NCBI RefSeq assembly: GCF_029851875.1
Contig: NZ_JARKVC010000043.1
Span: forward strand, 26,326-90,325
Origin: Actinomyces sp.
Lineage (GTDB): Bacteria; Actinomycetota; Actinomycetes; Actinomycetales; Actinomycetaceae
Length of the DNA: 64,000 nucleotides
Direction of reading: 5' to 3'
The position numbers and the translations under genes were made by a program. Every line of letters starts with the position of its first letter. Within the stretch, counting starts at the first letter, position 1. Positions 1 through 11,515 of this stretch are shown here, in pieces. The notes under the pieces are model-generated. The model was not told the origin of the DNA, made no database searches, and saw only the letters and a program-made list of their open reading frames with translations.

Positions 1-1
1 G

Positions 2-769
2 GTCTCGCTGACCCACCTGACCGCGGTCTCTGGGCAGCACGTGGCGATCCTGACCGCTCTGGTGCTCAGCGCCCTGGGCCTCCTGCCGCGCCGGTGGCGC
101 GCGCTGGCCGGCGCGCTCGCCCTGGTCGGCCTGGTGGTCCTGGTCCGTCCGAGCGGCTCGGTGCTGCGAGCCGCTGCCATGGGCGGCGTCATGCTCCTCG
201 GGGTGGCGCTGGGCCGGCGCAGCGCCACGCTGCCGTCCCTGTGCGGGGCGCTGGTGGTGCTCCTGCTCGTGGACCCGTGGCAGTCGCGCGACTACGGGTT
301 TGCGCTCTCGGTGGCGGCGACGGGCGGCATCGTGCTGGGGACGGCGCCGGTACAGGCAGGTCTTGGCAGGTGGCTGCCGAGCTGGCTGTCGACGGCGCTG
401 GCTGTGCCGCTCGTGGCACAGGTGGCGTGCGCGCCGCTGCTGGTCATGCTCCAGCCGAGCGTGGGGCTGTGGGCGGTGCCCGCCAACGTCCTGGCCGCGC
501 CGCCGGTGCCGGTGGCTACGTTGTGTGGCCTGGCGGCGGCGCTGGTGGCGCCGGTGTGGCCTGGGCTCGCGACGGTGATCGCCTGGCCTGCCCTGGCCGC
601 CTGTGCCTGGCTCGCGCTGGTGGCCCGCGTCTTCGCCTCGCTGCCAGGGGCGGTGGTGGCCTGGCCGCAGGGGATCGGGGGAGCCGTGGCTCTCGCCGCG
701 ATCGAGACGACGGCGGTGCTGGCATTCTTACGCGGTGCCAGGACCGTGCGGCGGTTGCGAGGCAGGTAG
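2..769 (+). CDS. comEC: ComEC/Rec2 competence membrane protein, C-terminal part (5' end outside window)
   Basis: ComEC forms the inner-membrane channel for single-stranded DNA in natural transformation. The frame is open from base 2, so the gene begins before the window; 255 codons are visible. Residues 5-13 read HLTAVSGQH, the hallmark of the ComEC competence domain, followed by many hydrophobic helices rich in Ala, Leu and Val. The protein stops about 240 residues after this motif, so no metallo-beta-lactamase-like C-terminal domain follows, unlike the Bacillus form. Its stop codon lies inside a 13-bp inverted repeat. holA follows, a comEC-holA order that is common in actinobacteria. Confidence 0.9.
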   Translation, partial: VSLTHLTAVSGQHVAILTALVLSALGLLPRRWRALAGALALVGLVVLVRPSGSVLRAAAMGGVMLLGVALGRRSATLPSLCGALVVLLLVDPWQSRDYGFALSVAATGGIVLGTAPVQAGLGRWLPSWLSTALAVPLVAQVACAPLLVMLQPSVGLWAVPANVLAAPPVPVATLCGLAAALVAPVWPGLATVIAWPALAACAWLALVARVFASLPGAVVAWPQGIGGAVALAAIETTAVLAFLRGARTVRRLRGR

Positions 770-805
770 GGAGCCTGCTGGCTGGCCCCGGAGGCTCCCT
801 ACCTG
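763..805 (+). terminator. 13-bp perfect inverted repeat over the comEC stop codon
   Basis: CAGGTAGGGAGCC at 763-775 is the exact reverse complement of 793-805, with a 17-base loop. The TAG stop of comEC (767-769) sits in the left arm. There is no clear T-run, so it could be an intrinsic terminator of the GC-rich actinobacterial kind or an mRNA-stabilising hairpin. Confidence 0.5.
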
Positions 806-896
806 GGGTCGGGGACACTGCTGGGGCGCAGACACTGAGCCAGCAGGAACGGGGGCGCTGCGAATTCGTGTCGGTAGTCCGTGGCAGGCTTGGCCC

Positions 897-1925
897 ATGG
901 CAGCTTCACGGTCCCCACGCGGGCGCAAGGCACCGGCCGGCCCGGCCTGGAACGAGGTCGGCCTGGCACCCATCATCCTCATCCGCGCCGGTGAGGAGGT
1001 CCTGGCGGACCGCGCCGTGGCTCGCGTGCTCTCCCTGGCCCGCCAGAAGGACCCGACGACGGAGGTCGTGCGCCTGGAAGCCGCTACCTACGAGTCCCAC
1101 CAGCTCGACGCCCTGGTCTCGCCCTCGCTCTTCGGCGAGCCCAGGCTCGTCCACGTCCCGGCCCTGGAGCAGATGAGTGACGCCCTGCTCACCGACCTGC
1201 TCTCCTACGCCTCCCACGCAGACCCGGACGTCGTGGTCCTCCTGCGCCACAACGGCGGCCAGCGCGGCAAGAGGCTGCTGGACGCCCTGGCGGCCTCGCC
1301 CTACCCGGTGGTCACCATCGAGACCGTGAGGTCTCCCAAGGACAAGGCGGCCCTCGTGAGCGCGGACGTGCGCGCTGCCGGGCGCCGTATCGAGACCGAG
1401 GCCGTGGGGGCACTCGTTGACGCGCTGGGCAGCGACCTGCGTGAGCTGCTCTGCGCCGTCGACCAGCTCGTGGCGGACGTCGAGGGCGTCATCACGGTGG
1501 AGTCCGTCAACACCTACTACGCCGGGCGCTTCGAGGCCACCGGCTTCACCGTGGCTGACGCCGCAGCCGCCGGCAACGTAGCCAAGGCCGTCACCGCCCT
1601 GCGCCACGCCGTCGCCACCGGCACCGAGCCCGTCCCCCTCGTGGCCGCCCTGGCCATGAAGATCCGCCAGCTTGCGCGCGTGGCCGCCTCCGGAGGCCGC
1701 CAGATGAGCCCCAGGGACCTGGGCATGGCCCCCTGGCAGGTGGACCGTGCACGCCGCGAGCTCGCCGGCTGGTCCGACGACGCCCTGGCCTACGCCATCC
1801 AGGCCGTGGCTCGCGCGGACGCTGAGGTCAAGGGTGCCTCACGCGACCCGGTCCACGCCGTGGAGCGTGCCGTGCTTGCCATCTGCAACGCCCGCCACGG
1901 GCGTCTGCCGCGCCCACGCCACTGA
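897..1925 (+). CDS. holA: DNA polymerase III subunit delta
   Basis: The delta subunit opens the beta clamp within the clamp-loader complex during replication. The 342-aa product has the usual length. Its early segment, which ends in the AGEEVLADRAV stretch, matches the beginning of HolA domain I, and the C-terminal helical part contains the EPVPLVAALAMKIRQL-like segment typical of the family. ATG at 897 was chosen because it gives the normal N-terminus; the frame stays open upstream to 603 but that part overlaps the end of comEC. The DUF1846 gene converges on it with a 33-base gap. Confidence 0.9.
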   Translation: MAASRSPRGRKAPAGPAWNEVGLAPIILIRAGEEVLADRAVARVLSLARQKDPTTEVVRLEAATYESHQLDALVSPSLFGEPRLVHVPALEQMSDALLTDLLSYASHADPDVVVLLRHNGGQRGKRLLDALAASPYPVVTIETVRSPKDKAALVSADVRAAGRRIETEAVGALVDALGSDLRELLCAVDQLVADVEGVITVESVNTYYAGRFEATGFTVADAAAAGNVAKAVTALRHAVATGTEPVPLVAALAMKIRQLARVAASGGRQMSPRDLGMAPWQVDRARRELAGWSDDALAYAIQAVARADAEVKGASRDPVHAVERAVLAICNARHGRLPRPRH

Positions 1926-1958
1926 GCGTCTTCTGGGCCTGCCCGGACGCCGGCGCCC

Positions 1959-3446
1959 TCAGCGCTTGCGGTAGAGGGACTTGGTGGCGAAGACCGGCTC
2001 GTTGGTCACCTGGATCCCCAGCTGGCGGAAGATTCCCTCGTCCACCGACCCCAGGATCGTCGAGGTGTGCACGTCGCAGCCGCGCAGCGAGTCCAGCTGG
2101 GCCAGGGCCCGGGCCGCGTTCTCGTCCCCGTTCGCGGACACCGCCAGGGCGATGAGCACCTCGTCGGTGTGCAGGCGCGGGTTGCGCGAGCCCAGGTGGC
2201 GGGTCTTGAGGGCCTGGATCGGCTCGATCGACTCCTTGGCCAGCAGCTCCACCTCTGCGTCGATCCCCGCCAGGCGCTTGAGGGCGTTGAGCAGCATCGC
2301 TGAGCAGCAGCCCAGCAGCTCGCTGGTCTTGCCCATCTCGATCGTGCCGTCCGGCAGCTCGATGGCCGCAGCCGGTGCCTTGGTGGATCTGGCCAGCCTG
2401 AGCGTGGGCGGGACCACCGGCCGGTCCTCGCGGTTGATGCCGAGCCTGGACATGAGCAGGGCGATCCGCTCGGACTGGACCGGGTCGGTCATCTCCCGCT
2501 TCTCAGCCACCAGCGCCTTGTAGTAGCGACGGATGACCTCCTGCCTGGAGGCCTCGCGGCAGGCCTCGTCGTCACTGATGCAGTGGCCGGCCATGTTGAC
2601 ACCCATGTCCGTGGGGGACTGGTAGGGCGAGGACCCTAGGATCTCCTCGAACAGACGGGACAGGACCGGGAAGATCTCTACGTCACGGTTGTAGTTGACC
2701 GTCTGGACCCCGTGGGCGGCCAGGTGGAAGGGGTCGATCATGTTGACGTCGTCCAGGTCCGCGGTGGCGGCCTCGTAGGCGATGTTGACCGGGTGGTCCA
2801 GCGGCAGGTTCCAGATCGGGAAGGTCTCGAACTTGGCGTAGCCCGAGGCCAGGCCCCGGACGTGGTCGTGGTACATCTGGGACAGGCAGGTGGCCATCTT
2901 GCCTGAGCCGGGGCCGGGGGCGGTGACGACGACGAGGTCGCGCTCGGTCTCGACGTACTCGTTGCGTCCGTAGCCGTGCTCGGAGACGATCCGGGCGACG
3001 TCGTTGGGGTAACCAGCGATGGGGAAGTGGCGGTAGACCTTGATGCCCAGGCGCTCGAGCTTGCGCCTGAATGACTTGGCCTGGCGGTTGTCGTCCGTCC
3101 ACTGGGTGATGACGACGCTGCCCACGTACAGTCCGTAGCCGCGGAAGGCGTCGATGTGGCGCAGGACCTCCTCCTCGTAGCCCGTGCCCAGGTCCGCACG
3201 GACCTTGTGACGGACCAGGTCCTTGGCGGAGACCGCCACGATGATCTCAACCTCGTCCGCCAGCTCGGCAAGCATGACGATCTTGTTGTCCGGGGTGAAG
3301 CCGGGCAGGACACGTGAGGCGTGCATGTCGTCAATGAGCTTGCCGCCGAACTCCAGGTAGAGCTTGCCGCCGAATTGCGCGCGACGCTCAGCGATGTGCT
3401 CTGACTGCATCCGCAGGTACTTCTCGCGGTCAAATCCGATTCGCAT
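1959..3446 (-). CDS. DUF1846 (UPF0371) family protein
   Basis: This 495-aa protein begins [18 protein letters not shown], a start recognisable from the DUF1846 family, and carries the family's EFGGKL and GPGSGKM segments in the N-terminal half. DUF1846 members are cytosolic, widespread in anaerobes and actinobacteria, and have no firmly established reaction. The gene is full length and stands alone: rpsT and a hairpin lie upstream, and holA converges from the other side. The call as a family member is strong; no function is assigned. Confidence 0.85.
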   Translation of the reverse strand: MRIGFDREKYLRMQSEHIAERRAQFGGKLYLEFGGKLIDDMHASRVLPGFTPDNKIVMLAELADEVEIIVAVSAKDLVRHKVRADLGTGYEEEVLRHIDAFRGYGLYVGSVVITQWTDDNRQAKSFRRKLERLGIKVYRHFPIAGYPNDVARIVSEHGYGRNEYVETERDLVVVTAPGPGSGKMATCLSQMYHDHVRGLASGYAKFETFPIWNLPLDHPVNIAYEAATADLDDVNMIDPFHLAAHGVQTVNYNRDVEIFPVLSRLFEEILGSSPYQSPTDMGVNMAGHCISDDEACREASRQEVIRRYYKALVAEKREMTDPVQSERIALLMSRLGINREDRPVVPPTLRLARSTKAPAAAIELPDGTIEMGKTSELLGCCSAMLLNALKRLAGIDAEVELLAKESIEPIQALKTRHLGSRNPRLHTDEVLIALAVSANGDENAARALAQLDSLRGCDVHTSTILGSVDEGIFRQLGIQVTNEPVFATKSLYRKR

Positions 3447-3520
3447 CGGTGTCTCCTGACGTCGGGGGCTGGCGGGAGGCGGGCATCAGGCACCGGCCTG
3501 GGAAATCCTACTGCGCCGCG

Positions 3521-3554
3521 ACGAGGGCGCCTCCCGCAGGGGAGACGCCCTCGT
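3521..3554 (-). terminator. Hairpin downstream of rpsT
   Basis: Arms ACGAGGGCG (3521-3529) and CGCCCTCGT (3546-3554) are complementary, and the stem continues inward after one mismatch. It lies 36 bases past the rpsT stop and before the DUF1846 start, which suits a terminator of the rpsT transcript. Confidence 0.6.
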
Positions 3555-3589
3555 GACTGACGGTGGGCTCAGTGAGCCGGTCAGGACCC

Positions 3590-3850
3590 TCAGAGGGAGG
3601 CGACGCGCTTGGCCAGCTTGGACTTGCGGTTGGCGGCCTGGTTCTTGTGGATCACGCCCTTGGAAACAGCCTTGTCCAGCTTGCGGGCGGCCTTCTTCAG
3701 ACCCTCCTCAGCAGCAGCCTTGTCGCCAGCCTCAACGGCCTCGCGCACGCGGCGCACGTAGGTCTTGAGCTCGGACTTGACAGACTGGTTGCGCAGGCGG
3801 GCCTTCTCGTTGGTCTTGATGCGCTTGATCTGGGACTTGATGTTCGCCAC
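3590..3850 (-). CDS. rpsT: 30S ribosomal protein S20
   Basis: S20 is a primary binding protein of 16S rRNA in the small subunit. From a GTG start the product begins with [10 protein letters not shown] after the initiator Met, the canonical S20 start, and ends with [19 protein letters not shown]. The 86-aa length is normal and the protein is rich in Lys and Arg. A longer open frame exists upstream (to 4297), but only this GTG gives a normal S20. It is a single-gene unit with a hairpin downstream, as in many bacteria. The 232-base region upstream of it also holds the end of the trp-pemK transcript. Confidence 0.95.
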   Translation of the reverse strand: MANIKSQIKRIKTNEKARLRNQSVKSELKTYVRRVREAVEAGDKAAAEEGLKKAARKLDKAVSKGVIHKNQAANRKSKLAKRVASL

Positions 3851-3996
3851 TGTGAAAGTTGCCTTCTCGAAGAGTGATGGGTCAACGGCCGCAGAGAGGG
3901 TTCGCGTACCCGGACCAAGAGGTGGTGGAAGCACCCGGCGAGTCCGTCCGCTGGACCCCACAGTCGGCCAGGCCAGAGGTCCAGGGCGTGACTTTA

Positions 3997-4037
3997 CCAG
4001 CAGGACTGCTGGAATTCCCGGACGCAGGTCTGCGTCC
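3997..4037 (-). terminator. Two small adjacent hairpins after the trp-pemK unit
   Basis: CCAGCAGGACTGCTGG (3997-4012) and GGACGCAGGTCTGCGTCC (4020-4037) are each self-complementary with 7- to 8-bp arms. They lie 46-86 bases downstream of the PemK-like stop on the minus strand and may end the trp operon transcript. They also fall upstream of rpsT. Confidence 0.35.
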
Positions 4038-4082
4038 AGCGTGAGGTGCGTCAACCTACGGGTCTCCCAGACGGTGGTCCGT

Positions 4083-4682
4083 TCAGCGCCCTGCCCAGTG
4101 AAGCCGCAATGCCCTGACGACCCCCTGAAAGACCGCCCGGTCCATCGTCGCGCCCTCGCGCCTGACGGCGCCAGGATCCACCAGCAGCAGCCGGTCCAGC
4201 CGCACCTCGCTGGGACGCCCCTGACGGTCCCAGGCCCCTGATCCGACGTCGTGCCAGTAACGGCCCCAGCGGGCCTCCTGCTCGGCGTCGCGGTCATGGT
4301 CCTTGCTCGTCATCTGGGCGACGACGAGCCGGCCGCTGTCTCGCGCAAGGACCAGGACCGGCCGGTCCTTGCCCCGGGAGGCGTCCTCCTCGTAGGGCAC
4401 CCAGGTCCACACGACCTCACCGGGATCGGCCTGCCCGTTAGGATCAGGCGCGTAGGTCAGGTCCGGCAGGCCCAGGCGGGCGACGTCGTAAGGCAGGACC
4501 GAGGTGGAGGCCGCAGCGGCGGGAGGAGCAGGGCGTGGCCGTCTCGTAGCACCGGCGGAGGAGGCAGCACCACCACGCCGACCCGGCCTCTGAGCGCGTG
4601 GGGTGCCGGCGCTCTTGTCCTCCGGCGGCGCCACCTGGGTGATGAGCCGCGCCAGAGCGCCCAGGAGGTGAGCGAGTCTCAT
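4083..4682 (-). CDS. PemK/MazF-like family protein
   Basis: The 199-aa product has a basic, Pro/Ala-rich N-terminal half (about residues 20-65) and a C-terminal PemK/MazF-like fold: a [13 protein letters not shown] start, then [11 protein letters not shown], the conserved strand of these endoribonucleases, and [13 protein letters not shown]. MazF/PemK proteins cut RNA, usually with a partner antitoxin; no antitoxin gene is adjacent. Its ATG overlaps the trpA stop (ATGA), so it is coupled to the last gene of the trp operon. The lack of an antitoxin and the long N-terminal extension suggest a housekeeping or solitary variant instead of a classical toxin. Activity is not shown by sequence alone. 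Confidence 0.7.
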   Translation of the reverse strand: MRLAHLLGALARLITQVAPPEDKSAGTPRAQRPGRRGGAASSAGATRRPRPAPPAAAASTSVLPYDVARLGLPDLTYAPDPNGQADPGEVVWTWVPYEEDASRGKDRPVLVLARDSGRLVVAQMTSKDHDRDAEQEARWGRYWHDVGSGAWDRQGRPSEVRLDRLLLVDPGAVRREGATMDRAVFQGVVRALRLHWAGR

Positions 4683-5527
4683 CGCGTCGCTGCCTTCAAC
4701 GAGCCCACCAGCTCGACCAGCTCGGCGCGCAGCGCCCCCAGCCCCGCCTCACGCTCAGCTGATCCGGGGGCGGTCGCCAGCACGGCGGCGGCGTGGGCCT
4801 CGACCACCTTGACCACGGCCGACCCGCAGATCGTCCCGTCAGCCCCAGCGGCGATCGCCTCGGCGACCTGCCCAGGCGTGGAGATCCCAAAGCCCAGCAT
4901 GACCGGCGCGGCAGCATCGGCCCGCAGCCGCTGCACCGACTGCGCCAGCCCCACGGTGGACGAGGCGGTCTCGGTCCCGGTCACCCCGGCCCGCGAGACG
5001 GCGTAGACGTAGCCGCGTGAGGCTGCGGCCACACCGGCCAGCGTGCCAGGGCTGGCCGAGGGCGGGGCGATATAGACCGCGTCGATCCCGGCGGCCTCGG
5101 CGGCCTGCGAGAACGCCTCCCCCTCGCGCACCGGCACGTCGGGCAGCAGGACCGAGTCGATGCCGGCCTGTGCGCACTGGCGGTAGAAGGTCTCCGGGCC
5201 GACGGCGAAGGGCACGTTGCCGTAGATGAGCATGCCGATGGGTATCTCGGGGTGGCGCTGACGCACCCTGGCCACCACGGCCAGCGCCGAGCGGAACCCG
5301 ACTCCGGCCTCCAGCGCCCGGATGTGGGCGCGCTGGATGGTGGGGCCGTCAGCCACCGGGTCCGAGAAGGGCACGCCCAGCTCCAGAGCGTCCGCCCCGC
5401 CCTCGATGAGAGCCTCGATGACGGCCTCGCTCACAGCGGCATCAGGGTCACCCACCATGACGAAGGGGACGAAAGCACCCTCGCCGGCATCCGCCAGGCG
5501 CTGGAACATCTGGGGGTAACGGGACAT
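4679..5527 (-). CDS. trpA: Tryptophan synthase alpha chain
   Basis: TrpA splits indole-3-glycerol phosphate into indole and glyceraldehyde 3-phosphate and passes indole to TrpB. The 282-aa protein begins MSRYPQMFQRLAD and contains FVPFVMVGDPD and ALELGVPFSDPVADGP, which carry the catalytic Glu and Asp of the family. The start lies one base after the trpCB stop (TGAGATG on the minus strand), and its own stop overlaps the next ATG, so it is translated within the operon. Length and motifs are normal. The open frame runs further upstream, but that part is a shadow of trpCB. Confidence 0.96.
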   Translation of the reverse strand: MSRYPQMFQRLADAGEGAFVPFVMVGDPDAAVSEAVIEALIEGGADALELGVPFSDPVADGPTIQRAHIRALEAGVGFRSALAVVARVRQRHPEIPIGMLIYGNVPFAVGPETFYRQCAQAGIDSVLLPDVPVREGEAFSQAAEAAGIDAVYIAPPSASPGTLAGVAAASRGYVYAVSRAGVTGTETASSTVGLAQSVQRLRADAAAPVMLGFGISTPGQVAEAIAAGADGTICGSAVVKVVEAHAAAVLATAPGSAEREAGLGALRAELVELVGSLKAATR

Positions 5528-5528
5528 C

Positions 5529-7864
<2,336 letters not shown>

Positions 7865-7865
<1 letters not shown>

Positions 7866-8962
7866 CAGGCCTCCCGGGTGGTCTGGGCGTCAGTCAGTGC
7901 GACAGCGTCACGGGTCATGGACTCCAGGTGCTGGGCGACCTTGCCGCTGGCCAGCTGCTCCAGAGCAGCCTGGGTGCCCTCGCGCAGCGTGTCCACACGC
8001 CCAGCCAGGTAGAGCAGCGCACCGGCGTTGACAGCGATGGCGTCACGGTGGCCGGCCTGCCCGCCTCCGGCGAAGACCTCGCGCAGGATCGCCGCGTTCT
8101 GGCTCGGGGCGCCGCCCAGCATCTCGGACAGGTGGTGGGTACGCACCCCCAGGTCCTCGGGCGTGACCTCAAAGGAGCGCACGCCCTGCGGGCTGACCTC
8201 GCGCACGGTGGTGGCGCCGTGGACGGTGATCTCGTCCAGGCCCAGGCCGTTGATGACCAGGGCGCGCTCGCGGCCCAGCGCGTGGAGGGTACGGGCGATC
8301 ATGTCCAGCCTGCTCGCGTCGGCCACGCCCATGACCTGGTAGCTCAGGTGCGCGGGGTTGATGAGGGGGCCGAGCACGTTGAAGACCGTCGGGGTCCTCA
8401 GCGCCCCGCGCACCGGCGCCACGAAGCGCATGGCCGGGTGGTAGGCCTGGGCGAAGAGGAAGGTGAATCCGTCGCGCTTGAGGACGGCGGCGGCCTGCTC
8501 GGGGCTCAGGTCCAGCGGCAGGCCGAGCTCGGCGATGACGTCAGCGGCACCCGTCTTGGAGGACACGGCCCGGTTGCCGTGCTTGGCCACGGCCAGACCC
8601 ATGGAGGCGGCCACGATGCCGGCTCCGGTGGAGATGTTGATGGTGCCCACGCCGTCGCCGCCGGTGCCCACGATGTCGAGCAAGGGCACGTCCAGCTCGG
8701 GGAAGGGACGGGCGGCGGCGCGGAAGGCCGCGGCGGCCCCGGCGACCTCGTCCGCGTCCTCGCCGCGGGCGTGGAGGCCGGCCAGCAGCGCGGCGGTCTC
8801 GACCTCGGAGAAGGCCCCGGCCGACAGCGCGGCGAAGACGGTGTACGCCTCCTCGTAGGACAGGTGGCGGCCCTGGACGACTCCGCGCAGCAGGGCGCGG
8901 GCGGCCTCGGCCTCCTCAGGTTCCAGGGCGTTGTTCTCGGCGGGTGCGGGTGTGGTGGACAT
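7865..8962 (-). CDS. trpD: Anthranilate phosphoribosyltransferase
   Basis: TrpD transfers the phosphoribosyl group of PRPP to anthranilate. The 365-aa protein has the PRPP-binding loop GTGGDG at about 99-104, then [11 protein letters not shown] and [16 protein letters not shown], and the later [19 protein letters not shown] stretch of the anthranilate site. It starts with ATG at 8962, has a non-conserved N-terminal extension of roughly 20 residues, and joins trpCB by a TGATG overlap. TrpD and TrpG are separate here, unlike the fused TrpGD of Escherichia coli. It is full length. Confidence 0.96.
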
Positions 8963-9038
8963 GTGGTCTCCAGTCAGGTGGGTGTCAGTCGTTGGGAGGA
9001 AGGGTGAGGGGAGAGGCGGGCGCCGGGCCCGTGCCGCT

Positions 9039-9677
9039 CTACCGCGTGCGAGCCAGGTCGGCGGTCAGGGCTCGCAGGACGGCGGGGCCGGCCGGGGTCA
9101 GCACGGACTCAGGGTGGAACTGCAGCCCGACGACGGGGCGGCGTGCGTGCCGTGCTGCCATGACGATGCCGGCGCCGACCGGGTCAGAGTGCGCCGTCGC
9201 GGCGAGGCTGACGAGCGCTGGCGGCAGCTCGCGGGTTCCTAGCGAGTGGTAGCGGGCGACGTCGAGCGGCCCGCCCTCCAAGGGCGCGAAGGCCGGGTCG
9301 GTGCGTCCGGCCTGCGTGACCTCGACCCGCACCGAGCGTCCGTGGACGGGGCCGACCCGGCCCACGTGGGCGCCGCAGCCCTCGACGATCGCCTGGAAGC
9401 CGAGGCAGATGCCGACAGTCGGGACGTCGTCGCTGAGCGCGGAGGCGACCAGCTCCATGAGGCAGCCGGCCTCGCGAGGGTGCCCGGGCCCCGGCGACAG
9501 GCACAGCACCGGGCGCTGGCCGGCAGCCGACTCGGCGGCGGTCGGTGACAGGGCAGCGCGCACGCGGTCAGCCGGCACCGTGTTGCGGTAGACCTCGATC
9601 TGGGCGTCAAGGGTGGCGAAGAGGTCGACGAGGTTGTAGACGAAGGAGTCGCGGTTATCAAGCAGGACGACGCGCAT
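9039..9677 (-). CDS. trpG: Anthranilate synthase component II (glutamine amidotransferase)
   Basis: TrpG releases ammonia from glutamine for the TrpE reaction. The 212-aa protein begins MRVVLLDNRDSFVYNL, has the oxyanion segment LSPGPGHP, the nucleophile Cys91 in GICLGFQAI, and the His-Glu pair in FHPES near the C-terminus: a complete class-I triad. ATG at 9677 lies one base after the trpE stop. The wider open frame upstream belongs to the shadow of trpE. The next gene, trpD, starts 76 bases downstream, the largest gap inside the operon. Confidence 0.95.
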   Translation of the reverse strand: MRVVLLDNRDSFVYNLVDLFATLDAQIEVYRNTVPADRVRAALSPTAAESAAGQRPVLCLSPGPGHPREAGCLMELVASALSDDVPTVGICLGFQAIVEGCGAHVGRVGPVHGRSVRVEVTQAGRTDPAFAPLEGGPLDVARYHSLGTRELPPALVSLAATAHSDPVGAGIVMAARHARRPVVGLQFHPESVLTPAGPAVLRALTADLARTR

Positions 9678-9678
9678 C

Positions 9679-11358
9679 TCAGGCCTCCTGGGCGGCGGTC
9701 GGGGCGGCGGGGGTGGCTGGGGCCTGGGAGTCGATGACGAGCCGGGCCCCAGCGGCTGCGGCCACCGCGTGAAGCACCGCCGAGGCCTTGTGCACGGTCT
9801 CGGCAGCCTCCTTGGCCGGCACCGAGTCCGCCACGACCCCTGCACCGGCCTGGACCAGCGCCTGGCCACCGGCCACGAAGGCGGAACGGATGACGATACA
9901 GGTGTCCAGCTCGCCGTCGCCGCGGAAGTAGCCCACCGAGCCCCCGTAGGAACCTCGGCGCACGCCCTCGGCGGTGCGGATGAGCTCGGCCGCTCGCAGC
10001 TTGGGGGCTCCGGTGAGCGTGCCCATAGTCATCGAGGCACGGAAGGCGTCCAGCGCGTCCAGGTCCGGGTCCAGGGTGCCGGTGACCTCCGAGACCAGGT
10101 GCATGACCCGGGAGTACCGGTCCACGCGCAGCAGGTCGACCACCCGGCGGGTTCCGGGCACGCTGACCCGAGCGACGTCGTTGCGTGCCAGGTCCACGAG
10201 CATGACGTGCTCGGCCACCTCCTTGGCGTCCGTACGCAGCTCCAGCTCCAGGCGGGTGTCACGCTCGTGGTCGATGCCGCCCTCAGCGGTGAGCCCGCGC
10301 GGGCGGGTGCCGGCGATAGGACGGATGGAGACCTCGCCGGTCCTGGCCGAGTGGAGCAGCGCGGACTCGGGCGAGGTTCCGAAGAGCTCGAAGTCGGGGG
10401 TGGCCAGGTAGAACATGTAGGGGCTCGGGTTGGCCTCGCGCAGCTCGTGGTAGGCGTCCAGCGCGTCCGGGCAGGGCATGGTGAAGCCTCGCGAGGGCAC
10501 CACCTGGTAGACGTCTCCGGCGGCGATGGCCTCCTTCATCGTCTCGACCCCGGCCGCGAAGTCGGCGTCGGACTGGGTGGGCACGGCGTGGATGGTGGAG
10601 CCTGGCTTCCTACGGGTCTCGCGCTGCTCGTGCCCGGCTGCCGCCCTGACCTCGTCGACGGCGTCGATCGCTGCGGCCAGCTCGCCAAGACGCCTGTCCA
10701 GGTCGAGGGGGTCCACGCTGGCTCCCACGAGGGTGGCCGTGGCCGTGGGGTGGTCGATGACGAGGATGATCCGGGCGTCGTAGAAGACGTAGTCGGGGCA
10801 GGTGTTGGCTCCGGGCGCCACCGTGGGAAGCGTCTCGAAGGTGGCCAGGTAGTCGAAGGCGACGACCCCGGCCTCCAGCGGCAGGTGCGGGTGGGCGACC
10901 TCGACCCCGGCCAGCACCCGGAGCGGCTCGATCGAGGAGGTCGCCGTCAGGCGCTCGCGCTCCTCGGTCTGCTCGTGCGCCGTCGGGGCGGGAAAGGTGA
11001 GGCTGAGGCGGTCGGGGAGGGCGGCGTCGTCGGGGCTGACGTAGGCGGCCAGGTGCTCACGCAGCCGGGCCACGGCCGCCTCGCCGTCGGCCTGGGCGTG
11101 TGCCAGGGCCTGGACGCTGACGGTCTGGCCCTGGCAGGTCAGGCGCGCGGAGGCCGCCAGGACGGCGATGGTGGTGCGCGAGACCTTGGTGGCGATGTCG
11201 ACCGACTCCAGCAGGACGGTGTCCACCGGGCGGGCCTGGCCGCAGGATCCTGCGGTGGTGGTGACCAGGCCCTGGGCGGCCAGGTGCTCCAGGAGGAGGC
11301 CGCCGTCGGCGTGGTAGCGCACGGACCGGGTGCGGACGGTCGGTGGGGGTGTTGTCAT
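9679..11358 (-). CDS. trpE: Anthranilate synthase component I
   Basis: TrpE makes anthranilate from chorismate with ammonia from TrpG. The 559-aa protein carries an LLES motif at residues 49-52, the element of the tryptophan feedback site, followed by a DIATK segment close to the enteric LLESADIDSK. The catalytic domain has QVVPSRGF, NPSPYMFYL, PIAGTRPRG, LMLVDLARND(V)AR and GTLTGAPKLRA. It is the first structural gene after the attenuator and has an AGAGGAA ribosome site before ATG 11358. Feedback inhibition by Trp is expected from the motif. The resemblance to enteric TrpE is inferred from motif comparison only. Confidence 0.96.
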   Translation of the reverse strand: MTTPPPTVRTRSVRYHADGGLLLEHLAAQGLVTTTAGSCGQARPVDTVLLESVDIATKVSRTTIAVLAASARLTCQGQTVSVQALAHAQADGEAAVARLREHLAAYVSPDDAALPDRLSLTFPAPTAHEQTEERERLTATSSIEPLRVLAGVEVAHPHLPLEAGVVAFDYLATFETLPTVAPGANTCPDYVFYDARIILVIDHPTATATLVGASVDPLDLDRRLGELAAAIDAVDEVRAAAGHEQRETRRKPGSTIHAVPTQSDADFAAGVETMKEAIAAGDVYQVVPSRGFTMPCPDALDAYHELREANPSPYMFYLATPDFELFGTSPESALLHSARTGEVSIRPIAGTRPRGLTAEGGIDHERDTRLELELRTDAKEVAEHVMLVDLARNDVARVSVPGTRRVVDLLRVDRYSRVMHLVSEVTGTLDPDLDALDAFRASMTMGTLTGAPKLRAAELIRTAEGVRRGSYGGSVGYFRGDGELDTCIVIRSAFVAGGQALVQAGAGVVADSVPAKEAAETVHKASAVLHAVAAAAGARLVIDSQAPATPAAPTAAQEA

Positions 11359-11394
11359 GAGGGTTCCTCTGCTTGTGCCACCGGCGTCGCCTTC

Positions 11395-11508
11395 AAGACG
11401 AAGAGCCCGCCGGGTGGCGAGCTCTGTCTGTCGTGCTTCCGCGTACGCGAATGGAGTGGCTCGCCCTTAGGGGAGCCACCACCACTGACGGTTGCGGAGC
11501 GCGGTCAC
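11395..11508 (-). promoter_or_regulatory. trp attenuator (leader peptide, antiterminator, terminator)
   Basis: Reading the minus strand, the leader peptide is followed by three mutually exclusive stems. Stem 1:2 pairs GTGGCTC (11473-11479, third Trp codon plus Leu) with GAGCCAC (11456-11462). Stem 2:3 pairs GGCGAGC (11459-11465) with GCTCGCC (11416-11422). Stem 3:4 is a 10-bp hairpin, AGAGCTCGCC with GGCGGGCTCT (11402-11425, one G.U pair, loop ACCC), followed by TTCGTCTT. This is the classical arrangement in which stalling at Trp codons frees segment 2 to block the terminator. The trpE start lies 37 bases after the T-rich end. Confidence 0.85.
11467..11508 (-). CDS. trpL: trp operon leader peptide
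   Basis: A 13-codon frame from GTG 11508 to TAA 11467 encodes MTALRNRQWWWLP, with three adjacent Trp codons at 11476-11484. Such runs are the sensor of tryptophan attenuators in enterics and corynebacteria. The frame is also open upstream to an ATG inside the dedA gene, but the likely transcription start at about 11508-11509 favours the GTG as the first codon of a leaderless message. It is too short for normal gene finding. Confidence 0.85.
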   Translation of the reverse strand: MTALRNRQWWWLP

Positions 11509-11515
11509 GGCACTG

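Noticed and set aside
94..1176. 360-codon plus-strand frame across comEC and holA
   Set aside because: Overlaps two recognised genes in another frame and has Arg/Gly/Ala-rich low-complexity translation.
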